From Nitrosomonadales bacterium (GTDB lineage Bacteria; Pseudomonadota; Gammaproteobacteria; Burkholderiales; Gallionellaceae): a stretch of DNA of 6,359 bases. The stretch spans positions 1 through 6,359 of the forward strand of contig JACREA010000100.1 of NCBI GenBank assembly GCA_016218465.1, read 5' to 3'. Positions 6,256 to 6,359 of the stretch are shown here, piece after piece (within the stretch, counting starts at the first letter, position 1; each line of letters begins with the position of its first letter). The position numbers and the translations under genes were made by a program. The notes below the pieces were generated by a model. That model was not told where the DNA came from. It saw only the letters and a program-made list of their open reading frames with translations, and made no database searches.

Positions 6256-6314
6256 TCAACACACTTGGTAAAAACCACCGGCTTCAGCCGGTGACTTTGA
6301 CCTTCATGTGTTGA
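6256..6314. repeat. Nested three-tier hairpin, possible mobile-element end or tRNA-unit terminator
   Basis: The inner stem CACCGGC (6276-6282) pairs with GCCGGTG (6287-6293) around the loop TTCA. A middle stem GGTAAA (6267-6272) pairs with TTTGACC (6296-6302) leaving one bulged G. An outer 8-bp stem TCAACACA (6256-6263) pairs with TGTGTTGA (6307-6314). This is far more structure than a simple terminator, and no T run follows it. No gene lies in 6226-6359. The structure could terminate the tRNA transcript or be the subterminal palindrome of an insertion element. Confidence 0.55.
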
Positions 6315-6341
6315 CTCATGCGCGTTTAGGCAGGTGCGGTT

Positions 6342-6357
6342 GACGACTTTAGTCGTC
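6342..6357. repeat. Second hairpin next to the window edge (GACGAC-TTTA-GTCGTC)
   Basis: A perfect 6-bp inverted repeat with loop TTTA ends two bases from the window edge. Its stem-TTTA-stem form resembles the subterminal hairpins of IS200/IS605-family elements, such as the GCGACTTTAGTCGT-like hairpin at the right end of ISDra2 as I recall it. No transposase or TnpB reading frame is present in this window, so it is either an element continuing to the right or a non-coding remnant. Confidence 0.4.
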
Positions 6358-6359
6358 GC

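Overview
The window reads as a chromosomal housekeeping segment of a Gram-negative proteobacterium, most likely a betaproteobacterium. The evidence is moderately GC-rich coding, a UvrB and GluRS of proteobacterial type, CCA-encoding tRNA genes and a tRNA-Val with a CAC anticodon. A relative of the Gallionella/Nitrosomonas group is a guess from general protein flavour, not something shown here. I see no phage, CRISPR, toxin-antitoxin or defence locus, and no convincing undescribed multi-gene system.

Left part (1-2798): the 3' end of uvrB (nucleotide excision repair) runs rightwards and converges on a leftward-reading MsbA-like ABC exporter gene. The 80 bp between them hold a nearly perfect pair of inverted REP-like palindromes around a T10 tract, probably also acting as terminator.

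Middle (2799-4380): a 119 bp divergent intergenic region separates the exporter from a rightward gene pair. The pair encodes a low-molecular-weight protein tyrosine phosphatase and, 15 bp later, a small cysteine-cluster protein of the YkgJ type. After an 80 bp gap with a TATAAT box and small palindromes comes a gamma-class carbonic anhydrase-like protein.

Right part (4381-6359) is a translation neighbourhood. A tRNA-Val(CAC) gene reads leftwards and gltX (glutamyl-tRNA synthetase) reads rightwards from a shared divergent region. They are followed by a strong promoter driving tRNA-Ala(GGC) and tRNA-Glu(UUC), the latter being the substrate of GltX. All three promoter-like sites carry the same AATGCGCGC sequence across the end of the -10 box and the discriminator, which suggests common growth-rate or stringent control. 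The last 134 bp hold no gene but contain a nested, multi-tier hairpin and a second hairpin cut close to the window edge. These look like the end of a palindromic mobile element, possibly of the IS200/IS605 type, next to the tRNA genes.
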